From Alloprevotella sp. (GTDB taxonomy: Bacteria > Bacteroidota > Bacteroidia > Bacteroidales > Bacteroidaceae), in the NCBI GenBank assembly GCA_017476545.1, contig JAFUZP010000002.1:62001-126000 (forward strand): a DNA stretch of 64,000 nucleotides, in the 5' to 3' direction. Positions 42,017 to 52,493 of this stretch are shown piece by piece. A program made the translations under genes and the position numbers. Each line of letters starts with the position of its first letter. Position 1 is the stretch's first letter. The notes under the pieces were generated by a model. The model saw only the letters and a program-made list of their open reading frames with translations. It had not been told where the DNA came from and searched no databases.

Positions 42017-45000
42017 TTACTCCACGCGGATGACGGCTCCGCCCGTGGTGCCGCAGAACTCGGGGGCGTACTGGCTCTGGAGGCTGGCCGTACCGAGCTG
42101 GTAGGTGCCGCTGCGGTCCAGGAAGCATTCCTCGGTGAAGCGGTGGGTGCCCTTGCGGAAGGTCTCGAAGAAGTACTCGCTGGAGGCGTCGCGCACGACG
42201 CGGTAGTAGCCCAGTCCGTCGCGCCACGTGTAGCCGCTCAGGGCTTCAACGGGTTCCATGCAGGCGGCGCGGCCGGCGCGGAGGGACACGAAGTCGTAGT
42301 CGCGGTCGGCGGTGAGGGTGAATACCTGCCGCAGGCGGTCGCCCTTGCGCAGGGTTGTGCCGTCCGTCAGGGGCTGCCACTGCCCGCCGCGCTTCACCTC
42401 GAGGGTACGCTCCACGGTGAGGCCGTTTCCACTGGCCCGCACGTCGCTGGCCCGCTGGGTGAACTGCGCATAGACGGCACCCCAGGCGAGGCCGTCGTCG
42501 GTCTTCTTGATGACGATGTTGTCGGCGCGGAGGGTGGCCTCGTCGTCGTAGTCCTGCCGATAGTAACCCACGGTCTTGGGACTGAGGGCCTGGCTGGCGG
42601 CGTTCGCAGCGAGTATGTCGCTGCCGCACTGCAAGGTATAGTAGAAGGGCTCGTGCTGACTCAGGCGTTTGACGCGTGTGCCGCTACTGCCATCGGCATC
42701 CTGTAGCAGGGCGTAGATGGCATCAGTGGTGGCGCGGAGCATCTCCCAGTCCTGCGTCCGCTTGGCCTGTATGAGCCAGAGGCGCATCTCGTCCACAGCG
42801 TCCCGCTGCTCCGGCGCGGCGGTGATGAGGGCCTCGATGGCGGCGGTCTGCGTGGGTATGCGGTAGGAACGCCAGCACCAGAGGGCGCGGTCGGTGTCGA
42901 AGTAGCGCCCCATGCCTGCCTGCCCCGTGACGGTGTGCTCCAGCAGGCTGCGGCAGTTCACGGCGGCCTGCTCCTGCATGCCGAAGCGGGCCTGCACGGT
43001 GGCGGTCAGTGCCTTGATGTACATGGAGCTCTTCTTGTAGGCGGCGAACTTCTTGAGCAGGTATTTCGCGTCGTTGTCGGCAGCCTTGCCGAGCAGGGCG
43101 CGGACGTAGAGGTACTTGAGCTGCATCTCGCTCCCGCTGAAGCTCGCCTTGTACTTCCGCTCCATGCGCTTCATCTCCTTCACCTGCCGCGCGATTTCCT
43201 TCTCCATCCAGCCGAATCCGGCTTCGAGGCTTGCGGCGGCCTCTTCGTTGCCCGTCATCGTCTGCTGCCGGGCGAGGAGGACGAGCACTTCGGCGGTAAT
43301 CCATGGACTCTCCTTCATTCCCTTGAACCATGTCCAGCCGCCGCTGGGGAGCTGCAGGTCGCGCAGCCGGTCGAGGGCGGTGTACATCCGTGCGGCCGTG
43401 TGGTTGGCGTTGAAGAGGCGTGCCAGGGCGTCCACGCGCGCCGTCTCGTCGTCGGCCTCGGCGAGCCAGGGTGTCTCGGCCAGCAGGGTCTGCTTCAGGT
43501 CGGGATTGCGCTTGAGCAGGTCGGCCCAGGCGTGGAGGCTGTCCGGTGCTGCCGCCGCTTCGCGGATTTCGGGGTTCGCCTCGCCGATGTGTTTGGCCAG
43601 TGCGAGGGCGTAGTAGCGCGTGGCCCATGCCGTCGCGCTGTGGCATTCATAGTTGGCGATGATGGGGAGTTCTGCCACGGCATACCACGTCGGGTTGGAG
43701 GACAGCTCCACCACGAGCCGCTTGTCGCGCGCCGCTTCAGCCCCGGTCCATAGCGTGTCGATGCGGAGTTCCGCCTGTCCCGCTTTGTTCATGGAGAACG
43801 GTACGGTGCGCAGTACGCGCTCGCGGTCGGGGAGTACGGGCAGGTAACGCTCCTCCCCGTCGCTGAAGTTGCGCCCCTTGGCCGTGAGGCGGACAAGGAG
43901 GACGGCTGGTGTCGTCTCCGTGGCGGCGAAGGGGAAGGCTACGGTCGTCTCACCGTTCGCCGACAGGCTGAAGGGCTGCGTCCAGTCGCCGACAACGGTT
44001 TCCGTCTCGGCATCCAGCAGCTGGCAGCGCACCGTGCCGCTTTCGGGCTCCTCGGTGAGGTTGCGCAGCGTGGCGGGTATGACGGCCGCATCGCCCTCAC
44101 GGACAAAGCGCGGCAGGTTGCCTTCCACCATAAAGTCCTTGCGGGCAATGACAACGGTGTCCAGCCTGCCGTAGCGCACGTCGCGGTCGTGTGCCAGCGT
44201 CCGTACGTTCCAGGATGTCAGGCTCTCCGGCAACGTGAACACCAAGGCTACTTCGCCGGTGGAGTCCGTGCGGAGCGCGGGGTGGAAGAAGGCGGTCTCG
44301 GAGAAGTTTTTCCTGGTCTCAACAATGTCGGTGCCCGCATCGCCCGCGCCGCTTCCTGCCTCTGTGGTCTTCTCAGGCTCGGCTGTGGAGCTGGCCAGCT
44401 TCGCAGCGGCAAAATCGGCGACTACCATATCCTCTTCTACCGCACCGGCATCCGCCTTCGGCATTTCTCGGAGGACCATCCTGACGGCAGAGCCGCTCTC
44501 CATTACCCGGTTCTTGAGGTGGAAACTACCGCCGTAGCGGTCGCTGAACCCGAAGAGGTCTTTGTCCCATTCCGTAAAAGAATAACTGGGTACGTCAAGG
44601 CGTTTCAGCTCGCCAGAGCTGGACAGTCCGAAACTCCGGGTGGACGGCATTGTCCAACTGGCACTCGGCAGGTTCCGGCTGAAGCCTAAGGCGAAGTACC
44701 ACGGGTTGGCGGCCAGCTGGTCCAGCGATGCGTCGTAGAGGCAGGCCATCAGGGATGCGTCGGCGGGTGTGCCGTCGGCGTGCGTGATGCGTAGCCGCCA
44801 TTCTTCCTGCTGCCCCGGTCGTAACAGACTGCGGAAGGTGCTCCATTGTAGCCGAAGCTGCTTGTCGGGTCGCGGCTTAATGACACTTACACTGTGGCGG
44901 TAGATTTGTCCGTCGCGTGCGAAGGCCAGGACGAGCTGTGCGCCGTCGCCGTATTCGGGGCGGTAGTCAAACTGGAAATGTAGCAGGCTGTCGCTTATGG

Positions 45001-47659
45001 TGTAGCGGCGGCTTTCCACGATGCCCTGGTCTGTGATGATGTCATAGAAGAGGGTAACGTCGCGCATCGGCGTACCGGCCATCACGAACGCCTTGCTCCC
45101 GTCTGCGCTGATGCGCTCGTAGTGGCATAGCTTGTCCGTGCCGAACGGACGTCTGTCGCGTTCGGAGATGATGGTAAACGTCGTCAGCGTGTCCGTCATG
45201 TCACCGCAAGTGACCCGCACACGGTAGATGCCTGAACCGATGCTCGCCAGTGCGGGCGGTGTGAAGCGGGTGCCGCTACTGAATGCACCTTCGGTGACGA
45301 TTTCCTTGCCGCGCAGGATTTCATAGCGTCCCTCGGCGGGTATGGCCCGGTTGCCGGACGCGCGCTTCGTGATACGCACGGAGGGCAGGTTCTCGCGGCA
45401 GACGAAGTCGGGCCATTCCACCTCTAACCAAGAGTCAGTGCGGTTGGCATAGAGCGTCCTGGCTGCGGTCTGCGTCTCTCCGTTCTCTGCCGTGACATCG
45501 GCACTCAGGGTGTAGCGGTATGCGTTGTAGCGCCAATACCAGCTTTCCGAGTTAAGGCTGTCAAAGTCTTCCAGCAGCAAAGGGATGCTGAAACGGCCTT
45601 CCTCGTCCGTCTGTGTCTCGCCGTTCAGTTCCTTCGATGCATCCCCGTATATGCGGTGGCCGTTGATGTCGTAACGCACCGTGGCATTGCGGACGGGAAC
45701 CCCCGTGTAGGTCTGCACCTTCCCGATGACCTTTATGGAGTCACCTAGTTTGTAAGCAATCTCGGGCTCAAGCAGCTCAGCGGTAAATGTGGGTCGCTTG
45801 TATTCTTCTACGCGGAAGTAGTGGCTTTCGGTGCGTCCCGCGTTCTGCCAGTACACTTCCAGTCGGAAACGGCCGGGAAGGCAGATTTCCGGGAGGTCAA
45901 AGTCGCCGCCCAGCGTCCCCATGCCGTCGCTTTCCAGGCTTTCGGTGACTTCCAATTTCCCGTTGGAATTGTAGAGTCTGACGCGGAACTTCTGGCTACC
46001 GGCCGCCCATACGCTGTCACCACGCTGGCTGTAGGCAATGACACCATAGTGTATTTTCTGCCCTGGCCGGTAGATGGCACGGTCGGAATAGACACTCATG
46101 CAGTAGTTGGTGTGCTGTTTGCCCCGCCACGACCCCGACTTGTTCATGTCAAACAGGGGGCAGGCCGTATCTTGTCCGAGGGTAAGCCAGAACTGGTTAC
46201 TGTAGTTGAATTCCCCGTTTGCGAGGATATTGCCGTCTGCGTCAGCATCATAGGCTGCTTCTTGCGTGTAGGTCTTGGCGGTACGGTCGGCCTTGAGCTG
46301 AACGAGGTGTCCGCCGCGAAGCGGTTTCCCGCTCTTTGCATCCACTGGGGTCACACGGTTGCCATGACCCTCCTGTATATTGAGTACCATCGGGCGCAGT
46401 CGGGTGACCGTAAGGAGTGCCACGTCAGAACCGGCACGGTCGCTTTTCATTTCAACTACATATAGGCCGGATTCGTTAATAGCCAGCCTTATGGTATCCT
46501 TGAACGATACGTGTGCCGCCCGTTTGCCGAAGTCGCGGCTGATGGTGCGGTAGGGACTGCCGGACGCAGTCTGCTTGCGAAGCCAGTTGTCCGTCACATC
46601 GTACAGATCTTTTGCCGTAAGTGTGGTACGGTAGATGCGTACTTCCGCCTTTTCCACGTTGCGGCCTCTTATGTAAAGTTCTACCTCGTCGCCCGGATAG
46701 ACGACTTCCGAGGAGGAGTGGAAGGAGAGGGAGGGCCGCTCCATCGCCGCGATGAAGTTGCGGAGTTCGTTACTGCGTTTCTCGCCACTGTAGAGGCGGA
46801 GTCCTTGCCGTGCATGGCTGAGGCGCACGCTGTCTATGTCTTCGTTTGCTACCTGTCGCCCGCTTAGTCCTTTAAGGGCGATGTAGGTCTCCACGTTCAG
46901 CGGAAGGTCGCGGTATTCCTGTGCCAGTGACAGTAGCTGTAGGTAGTCTTGGCGTTTCAGGAGGGGGGCGGAGGGGACGCGCATCTCGTCGATTCTTTCC
47001 AATTCGGAGAGGAGGGTGGCTTCGCGATTGCCCTGTCCTTTGTAATAATCCACCAGTTGCTGCCGCAGCGAGTCGGCTTCCGTCCTGCTGAATACGTCGC
47101 TTTTGCTGAGTGCGGTGGACAGGAGGACGCTCAGCAGGTCGTTTTTGTATATTTTGCTGTCCTTCCCCTTCGTAAAGAGGGGCAGGTAATCTGTGGCACG
47201 TGCCGTTCCCAGTAGGGGAAAGTCGGCTACGGAGGCGCGCAGCAGTTCGGCCCCCCGGCTCTGGGCGGCAGTATCAATTGGCATCCTCTCATGGCGGGAC
47301 AGGTACCTTGGGGTCCTTTTAGCTAAATAGAACTGTCCGAGTGCCGACTGCCACAGGGCACGGATGACGGGATGCTTCTCCCGTGCGTAGGCAGCCTCCA
47401 TCTGACTGACGACAACCCGCCCTGAGTCGGGTGCGATGTCCTCGTGTAGCTGGAAGCCGATGAGCATGGCGCGCAGCAGTTGTGCGTCGTTCTTCTCGCG
47501 CACGGCTTTGTTCTGAATATTTTTCAGCGCTTTTAGGGCCGATTTGGGCAGGTCTTTCTGCATTTCGGCATCCACTTTCTTCCAAAGCTCCTCGTAGGAT
47601 TGTGCTGATGCGAGCGTTACAAAGAACAGCGCGAGTGTGGCAAGAAGGAAACGTTTCAT
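42017..47659 (-). CDS. Alpha-2-macroglobulin family protein lacking the thioester
   Basis: 1880 residues from MKRFLLATLALFFVTLASAQ, a signal peptide. Macroglobulin domains include the MG2-type block YSDRAIYRPGQKIHYGV. A central bait-like region (residues about 1070-1110, rich in Ala/Glu/Ser/Thr) is followed by VEGNLPRFVREGD, typical of the A2M domain. The expected thioester tetrapeptide CxEQ reads CHSA at Cys1339 (YECHSATAW). The terpenoid-toroid region follows (SGGWTWFKGMKES). Bacterial homologues are thought to trap proteases in the periplasm; without a thioester it could only trap non-covalently. No pbpC is adjacent. Confidence 0.9.
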   Translation of the reverse strand: MKRFLLATLALFFVTLASAQSYEELWKKVDAEMQKDLPKSALKALKNIQNKAVREKNDAQLLRAMLIGFQLHEDIAPDSGRVVVSQMEAAYAREKHPVIRALWQSALGQFYLAKRTPRYLSRHERMPIDTAAQSRGAELLRASVADFPLLGTARATDYLPLFTKGKDSKIYKNDLLSVLLSTALSKSDVFSRTEADSLRQQLVDYYKGQGNREATLLSELERIDEMRVPSAPLLKRQDYLQLLSLAQEYRDLPLNVETYIALKGLSGRQVANEDIDSVRLSHARQGLRLYSGEKRSNELRNFIAAMERPSLSFHSSSEVVYPGDEVELYIRGRNVEKAEVRIYRTTLTAKDLYDVTDNWLRKQTASGSPYRTISRDFGKRAAHVSFKDTIRLAINESGLYVVEMKSDRAGSDVALLTVTRLRPMVLNIQEGHGNRVTPVDAKSGKPLRGGHLVQLKADRTAKTYTQEAAYDADADGNILANGEFNYSNQFWLTLGQDTACPLFDMNKSGSWRGKQHTNYCMSVYSDRAIYRPGQKIHYGVIAYSQRGDSVWAAGSQKFRVRLYNSNGKLEVTESLESDGMGTLGGDFDLPEICLPGRFRLEVYWQNAGRTESHYFRVEEYKRPTFTAELLEPEIAYKLGDSIKVIGKVQTYTGVPVRNATVRYDINGHRIYGDASKELNGETQTDEEGRFSIPLLLEDFDSLNSESWYWRYNAYRYTLSADVTAENGETQTAARTLYANRTDSWLEVEWPDFVCRENLPSVRITKRASGNRAIPAEGRYEILRGKEIVTEGAFSSGTRFTPPALASIGSGIYRVRVTCGDMTDTLTTFTIISERDRRPFGTDKLCHYERISADGSKAFVMAGTPMRDVTLFYDIITDQGIVESRRYTISDSLLHFQFDYRPEYGDGAQLVLAFARDGQIYRHSVSVIKPRPDKQLRLQWSTFRSLLRPGQQEEWRLRITHADGTPADASLMACLYDASLDQLAANPWYFALGFSRNLPSASWTMPSTRSFGLSSSGELKRLDVPSYSFTEWDKDLFGFSDRYGGSFHLKNRVMESGSAVRMVLREMPKADAGAVEEDMVVADFAAAKLASSTAEPEKTTEAGSGAGDAGTDIVETRKNFSETAFFHPALRTDSTGEVALVFTLPESLTSWNVRTLAHDRDVRYGRLDTVVIARKDFMVEGNLPRFVREGDAAVIPATLRNLTEEPESGTVRCQLLDAETETVVGDWTQPFSLSANGETTVAFPFAATETTPAVLLVRLTAKGRNFSDGEERYLPVLPDRERVLRTVPFSMNKAGQAELRIDTLWTGAEAARDKRLVVELSSNPTWYAVAELPIIANYECHSATAWATRYYALALAKHIGEANPEIREAAAAPDSLHAWADLLKRNPDLKQTLLAETPWLAEADDETARVDALARLFNANHTAARMYTALDRLRDLQLPSGGWTWFKGMKESPWITAEVLVLLARQQTMTGNEEAAASLEAGFGWMEKEIARQVKEMKRMERKYKASFSGSEMQLKYLYVRALLGKAADNDAKYLLKKFAAYKKSSMYIKALTATVQARFGMQEQAAVNCRSLLEHTVTGQAGMGRYFDTDRALWCWRSYRIPTQTAAIEALITAAPEQRDAVDEMRLWLIQAKRTQDWEMLRATTDAIYALLQDADGSSGTRVKRLSQHEPFYYTLQCGSDILAANAASQALSPKTVGYYRQDYDDEATLRADNIVIKKTDDGLAWGAVYAQFTQRASDVRASGNGLTVERTLEVKRGGQWQPLTDGTTLRKGDRLRQVFTLTADRDYDFVSLRAGRAACMEPVEALSGYTWRDGLGYYRVVRDASSEYFFETFRKGTHRFTEECFLDRSGTYQLGTASLQSQYAPEFCGTTGGAVIRVE

Positions 47660-47737
47660 AAGCGTCAGGTTATGTATTCTTGGTTCTACGCCACAAAGTA
47701 AGGCATTTATTCGCAAACAGCCTACGGTGTACGGCGC

Positions 47738-47770
47738 AAAAAAGCCCCGGAGGGGGAATCCTTCCGGGGC
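47738..47770 (-). terminator. rlpA terminator
   Basis: GCCCCGG arms with the AAGG/CCTC extension, 47744-47770, followed on the minus strand by TTTTTT. Confidence 0.85.
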
Positions 47771-47811
47771 GTTGTGTCGCCGTAAGTGTAGCAGTTTGTT
47801 GTCGTCGTAAC

Positions 47812-48378
47812 TTATTTGAAGACTTTTGCCGTCAGCTTCTCGTTTAGCACGCGCCAGTGACGCTGTTGCTGCTTGGCGGCCTCTTGCGCCTCCAGCTCGC
47901 GGCGGGTCCATTCGCTTGTAGCGTAGTAATTGCCCGTCTTGGGGTCGTAGAGCTTCAGTTCGAGGTTCATCTTTTCCGGCTCACGCAACATGTTCTCTTC
48001 CGTTGCGGGGCGCTCGCCCTCCTTCGGAACGACAGTCACTTCTACCTGCGCTACGCCGCGCCCCACAATACCGAGGTCGCGCGCCGCGCCGTATGAGAGA
48101 TCCACGACCCGTCCCTTGCAGAAGGGACCGCGATCCGTCACGCGGACTTTCACTTCCTTACCGGTCTTGACATCGCGCACGTTAATCCATGTTCCGAAAG
48201 GGAGCGTGCGGTGGGCGCAAGTCATCGCGTACATGTTGAACCGTTCGCCGCTACTTGTTTTGCGGCCGTGGAGGGCTTTGCCGTAATAGCTGGCCATCCC
48301 TTTTTGCTGCGCGTGTGCCATACCCGTGAAGGTGATGCACAAGACGCAAAGGAGCACCTTGAAAATAGTATGCTTCAT
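47812..48378 (-). CDS. rlpA: RlpA-family septal ring lytic transglycosylase/DPBB protein
   Basis: 188 residues from MKHTIFKVLLCVLCITF with a signal peptide ending AHAQ. The double-psi beta-barrel core is clear: GMASYYGKALHGRKTSSGE, RTLPFGTWINV and VRVTDRGPFCKGRVVDLS, with the catalytic-site Asp. RlpA acts on peptidoglycan denuded of stem peptides at the septum. The usual C-terminal SPOR domain is absent; a short Gln/Arg-rich tail replaces it. Confidence 0.88.
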   Translation of the reverse strand: MKHTIFKVLLCVLCITFTGMAHAQQKGMASYYGKALHGRKTSSGERFNMYAMTCAHRTLPFGTWINVRDVKTGKEVKVRVTDRGPFCKGRVVDLSYGAARDLGIVGRGVAQVEVTVVPKEGERPATEENMLREPEKMNLELKLYDPKTGNYYATSEWTRRELEAQEAAKQQQRHWRVLNEKLTAKVFK

Positions 48379-48404
48379 GTGTTGTTTTTTTCTGTTTCGC
48401 GCTG

Positions 48405-48436
48405 CAAAGGTACGGACTTCTGCCGGGACAGCCAAG
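48405..48436 (-). promoter_or_regulatory. rlpA promoter
   Basis: Minus strand CTTG (48436-48433), 20 bp, TACCTTTG (48412-48405). Confidence 0.72.
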
Positions 48437-48635
48437 CCTTTATAGGGTGAAACCGCCAAGTTTAACGTTTCAAAAAGTGCGGTTTCATCGGGGAATTTTC
48501 CCTATCCCTGCCGTATCTCGGCCTGTCTGGGAATAAGCGTGAGGTATCCCCTTTTAACATTTCATGCGGGGGTGTATTGGAACGAATTTGACGGGATTTG
48601 CTTATCTTTGCACCATAAAGAATAAAGAGATACGC

Positions 48636-49565
48636 ATGGAGGTCGTGAAATTCGAGCGGCAGCTCCGCCTTATGGAGCAACTGACCCAGAACCGTTCTCT
48701 CAGCTTGAACGAGCTCGCAGCGGGTATGGGCGTAACGTGCCGCACGGTATATCGTTATCTGGAAACCTTTAAGCAGGCGGGTTTCGTTGTGCAGCGGGAG
48801 GGCGGTATGTACCGCCTTGACCCGAGTTCTCCCTTCTTCAAGCGTGTCTCGCGCGACATCCGCTTCTCCGAGGCGGAGGCGCGCACCATCGCACAGGTGC
48901 TTCATTCCGTGCGTGACAATACCTCGCAGATTCGTCGCCTACGGGAGAAACTGGCTTTCCTGACGGATCCGACCGCACTGGCCGGGCATGACGTGGATGA
49001 ACGGGTGGCACAGCATATTGACCGACTCTTCCAAGCGATGCGCGAGGAGCGGATCTGCGTGCTCCGCAACTATTCCTCACCGAGCGGAAAGGATACGCGC
49101 GACCGCATTGTAGAGCCTTTCCAGTTCCTTTCGGGTAATAGTGAAGTGCGCTGCTATGAGCCGGCGAGCGGAACGAACAAGACGTTCAAGGTGGTTCGGG
49201 CTGCCGATGTGGAGCTTTTGGACTTGCTGTGGGCAAACAAAGCTAACCACCTGCCTGTACATACCGACCTCTTCCATTTTTCCGGGGAACGCCGTACGCG
49301 TGTCCGGCTGTTGCTCGGACAGCTCGCGGCCAGCCTCCTGCTGGAGGAATTCCCCCTTGCGGAGCGCGAAATGACCTGCCAGAAGGATGGCCGCTGGCTG
49401 CTGGATACGCGTGTGTGCAGTTATAAGGGCATCGGACGCTTCGTCCTGGGGCTCTTTGACGATGTGGAGGTGGTCGGTTCGCCAGTGTTCAGACGCTACC
49501 TGCGCGACTGTTGCAATACGCTCTCGGGCAAGTGGGGCGCACCGGGAGATGCTGTAGGGAAATAA
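48636..49565 (+). CDS. WYL-domain transcriptional regulator
   Basis: 309 residues from MEVVKFERQLRLMEQL. An N-terminal winged helix-turn-helix (SLNELAAGMGVTCRTVYRYLE) is followed by the WYL ligand-sensing domain (VLRNYSSPSGKDTRDRIVEP, then FQFLSGNSEVRCYEP), where the usual WYL tripeptide is degenerate. A C-terminal WCX-like part follows. A -7 element TATCTTTG lies at 48603-48610. WYL regulators often respond to DNA damage or nucleic-acid ligands. No obvious defence target is adjacent. Confidence 0.88.
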   Translation: MEVVKFERQLRLMEQLTQNRSLSLNELAAGMGVTCRTVYRYLETFKQAGFVVQREGGMYRLDPSSPFFKRVSRDIRFSEAEARTIAQVLHSVRDNTSQIRRLREKLAFLTDPTALAGHDVDERVAQHIDRLFQAMREERICVLRNYSSPSGKDTRDRIVEPFQFLSGNSEVRCYEPASGTNKTFKVVRAADVELLDLLWANKANHLPVHTDLFHFSGERRTRVRLLLGQLAASLLLEEFPLAEREMTCQKDGRWLLDTRVCSYKGIGRFVLGLFDDVEVVGSPVFRRYLRDCCNTLSGKWGAPGDAVGK

Positions 49566-49662
49566 TTCTCTGTATTTTTAACAAAACATTTCGGCGGGTG
49601 ACATGTTCTGTCACTCGCGTTGCCGTACTTTGCACCGTGAACCAATAAAAACGATTACGGTT

Positions 49663-49950
49663 ATGGCAAAGAAATCATGCATGGTAAGCGGCAGTATCGC
49701 TCCCACCAGAAAACATTTCGGGCTTGGTCTGGGCCAGATGGAGGCGTGGGTACCCATCGTCCGCCTGTCGGAGAAGTATTCCGGCCTGCTCGGGGAAAAG
49801 ATATCGCCCCGGCAAACCCTTCACCTGTTGAACGTGCAGTTGGCAGCTGTGGCCCTGCTGTCCGTTGAGGCTTCCGTGGCTTATTATCTGCTTGTGGCGG
49901 GCTGGTTCTGCCTCGCGCTGCACGGCTGTGTCCGGGCTTGGGGGCGGTGA
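49663..49950 (+). CDS. Small protein with one membrane segment, unknown
   Basis: 95 residues. The first half is soluble (GLGLGQMEAWVPIVRLSEKY, ISPRQTLHLLNVQ), followed by a hydrophobic segment near residues 62-88. The start at 49663 (MAKKSCMVSG) is preceded by TACTTTG at 49626-49632, a near -7 element. I do not recognise the family. It precedes gpmI by about 80 bp. Confidence 0.6.
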   Translation: MAKKSCMVSGSIAPTRKHFGLGLGQMEAWVPIVRLSEKYSGLLGEKISPRQTLHLLNVQLAAVALLSVEASVAYYLLVAGWFCLALHGCVRAWGR

Positions 49951-49988
49951 AGCCCCTATAATAATATAGGTATGTCAGAATAATTGCG

Positions 49989-49996
49989 TAACTTTG
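49989..49996 (+). promoter_or_regulatory. gpmI -7 element
   Basis: TAACTTTG, 36 bp before the ATG. No clear TTTG at the expected upstream distance. Confidence 0.5.
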
Positions 49997-50032
49997 CCGT
50001 CCGAAAAGGACTTAATAAAAAATGATACGACT

Positions 50033-51571
50033 ATGGCAAAGAAAAAAGCACTTCTGATGATTCTGGACGGCTGGGGCATTGGCGACCACGGCAAGGGGGA
50101 CGTCATCTTCCAGACCCCCACACCTTTCATGGACTCCCTGACGGCGAAGTACCCGCACAGCCAGTTGCTGGCCTGCGGTGAGAACGTGGGTTTGCCCGAC
50201 GGTCAGATGGGTAACTCCGAAGTGGGGCACCTCAATATCGGTGCGGGGCGCATCGTTTATCAGGATCTGGTAAAGATTAACCGCGCCATTGCGGATAACA
50301 GCATTTTGCAAAACCCTGAAATTGTTTCCGCCTACAGCTATGCGAAAGAGAAGGGATGCGGCTTGCACATTATGGGGCTGACGAGCACCGGCGGCGTACA
50401 CTCCTCGTTGGAGCACCTCTTCAAACTCGTGGATATCGCCCGCGAGTACGGCGTGGCGGACAAGACGTTTGTGCATTGCTTCATGGACGGCCGCGACACT
50501 GACCCCAAGAGCGGGGTGACCTACATCGAGGCACTCCAGAAGGAATGCGACCGGACGGGGGCGCACATCGCCAGCATCATCGGTCGCTTCTACGCCATGG
50601 ACCGCGATAAGCGCTGGAACCGCGTGAAGGTGGCCTACGACCAACTCATCGAAGGCAAGGGACGGCAGGAAACGGACATGGTGCAGGCTGTTCTGGGGTG
50701 CTACGAGCGCGACACCGAAGACTTCAAGGACACCGACGAGTTCATGGAGCCACTTGTGAACGCCACCGTGGACGGTCGTATCAAACCCGGCGATGTCGTT
50801 ATCTTCTTCAACTACCGCAACGACCGCGCCAAGGAACTCACCACCGTTCTGACGCAGCAGGATATGCCTGATGAGGGGATGCGCACCATTCCCGGCCTGC
50901 AATATTACTGCATGACTCCCTATGATGCCAGCTTCACCGGCGTACACATCCTCTTCCCCAAGGAGAACGTCACCAACACCCTCGGCGAATACCTCAGCGC
51001 ACAAGGGCTCAAACAGCTCCATACGGCAGAGACGGAGAAATATGCCCACGTGACCTTCTTCTTCAATGGGGGCCGCGAGCAACCCTTTGAGGGGGAGGAC
51101 CGCATCCTGGTGCCGAGTCCGAAGGTGGCCACCTACGACCTGAAGCCTGAGATGTCCGCCTTTGAGGTAAAGGACAAGCTCGTGGAGGCCATCCGCAAGG
51201 ACGCGTACGACTTCATCGTCGTGAACTTCGCGAATGGTGACATGGTGGGACACACGGGGGTATATGGGGCTGTAGAGAAGGCTGTCGCCGCTGTTGATCA
51301 GTGTGTCCGCGAGGTAGTCACCGCCGCCAATGAGGTAGGCTACGAAACCATTATCATTGCTGACCACGGTAATGCCGATAATGAAATCAACCCCGACGGA
51401 ACGCCGAACACGGCGCACTCGCTGAACCCCGGTCCCTTCATCTATGTGACGGAGAATGCCGCCGCAAAGGTGGCGGACGGCGTGCTGGCTGATGTTGCCC
51501 CGAGCCTGCTCCACATCCTCGGCCTGCCGCAGCCCGCCGAGATGACGGGGCGCGACCTCATCACGGACTGA
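50033..51571 (+). CDS. gpmI: 2,3-bisphosphoglycerate-independent phosphoglycerate mutase
   Basis: 512 residues from [17 protein letters not shown]. The dimanganese enzyme interconverts 3- and 2-phosphoglycerate in glycolysis. The alkaline-phosphatase-fold motifs are all present: LDGWG at the start, the phosphoserine site [45 protein letters not shown] and IIADHGNAD. The length is standard. Confidence 0.97.
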   Translation: MAKKKALLMILDGWGIGDHGKGDVIFQTPTPFMDSLTAKYPHSQLLACGENVGLPDGQMGNSEVGHLNIGAGRIVYQDLVKINRAIADNSILQNPEIVSAYSYAKEKGCGLHIMGLTSTGGVHSSLEHLFKLVDIAREYGVADKTFVHCFMDGRDTDPKSGVTYIEALQKECDRTGAHIASIIGRFYAMDRDKRWNRVKVAYDQLIEGKGRQETDMVQAVLGCYERDTEDFKDTDEFMEPLVNATVDGRIKPGDVVIFFNYRNDRAKELTTVLTQQDMPDEGMRTIPGLQYYCMTPYDASFTGVHILFPKENVTNTLGEYLSAQGLKQLHTAETEKYAHVTFFFNGGREQPFEGEDRILVPSPKVATYDLKPEMSAFEVKDKLVEAIRKDAYDFIVVNFANGDMVGHTGVYGAVEKAVAAVDQCVREVVTAANEVGYETIIIADHGNADNEINPDGTPNTAHSLNPGPFIYVTENAAAKVADGVLADVAPSLLHILGLPQPAEMTGRDLITD

Positions 51572-51606
51572 TGTGCCGCTCCGGCTTGCCGGATACGGTA
51601 AAAAGA

Positions 51607-51640
51607 AATCCCGCCGCGTGAGAATGCGGCGGGATTTTCG
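51607..51640 (+). terminator. gpmI terminator
   Basis: AATCCCGCCGC pairs with GCGGCGGGATT, followed by TTCGTATTTTT. The next gene's -7 element TATTTTTG (51641-51648) begins inside the tail. Confidence 0.8.
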
Positions 51641-51656
51641 TATTTTTGCGACCGCA

Positions 51657-52493
51657 ATGACAGTCCTTTCCTTTACGCTCATCCTGCTTCTGGGCGCGTA
51701 CTGCGCCGGACTGCTCGGCTCGCTGACGGGGCTGGGCGGCGGAGTGGTCGTCATACCCCTGCTGACCCTGCTCTTCGGCGTGGACTTCCACTATGCCGTG
51801 GGAGCCGCGCTCGTTTCTTCCATCGCGACGAGTAGCGGGTCGGGGAGTGCATACGTAAGGGAAGGTATCACGAACGTCAGGCTCGGCATGTTCTTGGAGA
51901 TAGCGACGACTATCGGCGCGGTGACGGGGGCTTTCGTTGCCGTCTGGCTCAACAGTTCCGTCATCGCCGTGCTTTTCGGCCTCGTCCTGCTGCTGACCGC
52001 CGCGATGCAGCAGCGCAGGAAGTCCGACCACGACGGCGTGGTGGGCAGTGAGACGGCACGCCGTCTCCGCCTCTTCGGGACGTGGCCGCAGCGGGACGGC
52101 ACGCTGAAACCCTACGAGTTGCGTAACGTTGGCGGGGGCTTCGGCGTGATGTATGTGGCGGGCATCCTGAGCGGCATCCTCGGGATCGGGAGCGGTGTCC
52201 TCAAGGTCATCGCGATGGACGGCCTGATGAAGGTGCCCTTCAAGGTGAGTACGACGACGAGCAACTTTATGATGGGCGTGACGGCCTGCGCCTCTGCCGT
52301 GGTCTATGTGCAGCGCGGAAACATCGAACCCGGCATCGCCTGCCCCGTGCTCATCGGCGTGCTCTTCGGCGCGCTGACGGGAGCGCGGTTGCTGAAGCGG
52401 CTCGACGTGCGTCTGCTGCGGCAGGTGTTCTGCGTGGTCATCGTACTCGTGGCGATTAACATGATATATAATGGCATTAAAGGTAACTTCTGA
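51657..52493 (+). CDS. TauE/SafE-family sulfite/anion exporter
   Basis: 278 residues with about eight membrane helices in the duplicated TauE/SafE pattern. Each half carries a glycine-rich repeat: GSLTGLGGGVVVIPLL in the first and GILSGILGIGSGVLKV in the second. The start MTVLSF at 51657 is 9 bp after the -7 element TATTTTTG (51641-51648), so the mRNA would be almost leaderless. Substrates in the family are sulfite or organosulfonates; not determined here. It is paired with DUF1634. Confidence 0.88.
   Translation: MTVLSFTLILLLGAYCAGLLGSLTGLGGGVVVIPLLTLLFGVDFHYAVGAALVSSIATSSGSGSAYVREGITNVRLGMFLEIATTIGAVTGAFVAVWLNSSVIAVLFGLVLLLTAAMQQRRKSDHDGVVGSETARRLRLFGTWPQRDGTLKPYELRNVGGGFGVMYVAGILSGILGIGSGVLKVIAMDGLMKVPFKVSTTTSNFMMGVTACASAVVYVQRGNIEPGIACPVLIGVLFGALTGARLLKRLDVRLLRQVFCVVIVLVAINMIYNGIKGNF

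Noticed and set aside
50012..51754. 580-codon open frame antisense to gpmI
   Set aside because: Shadow of gpmI, running through its terminator; not a gene.
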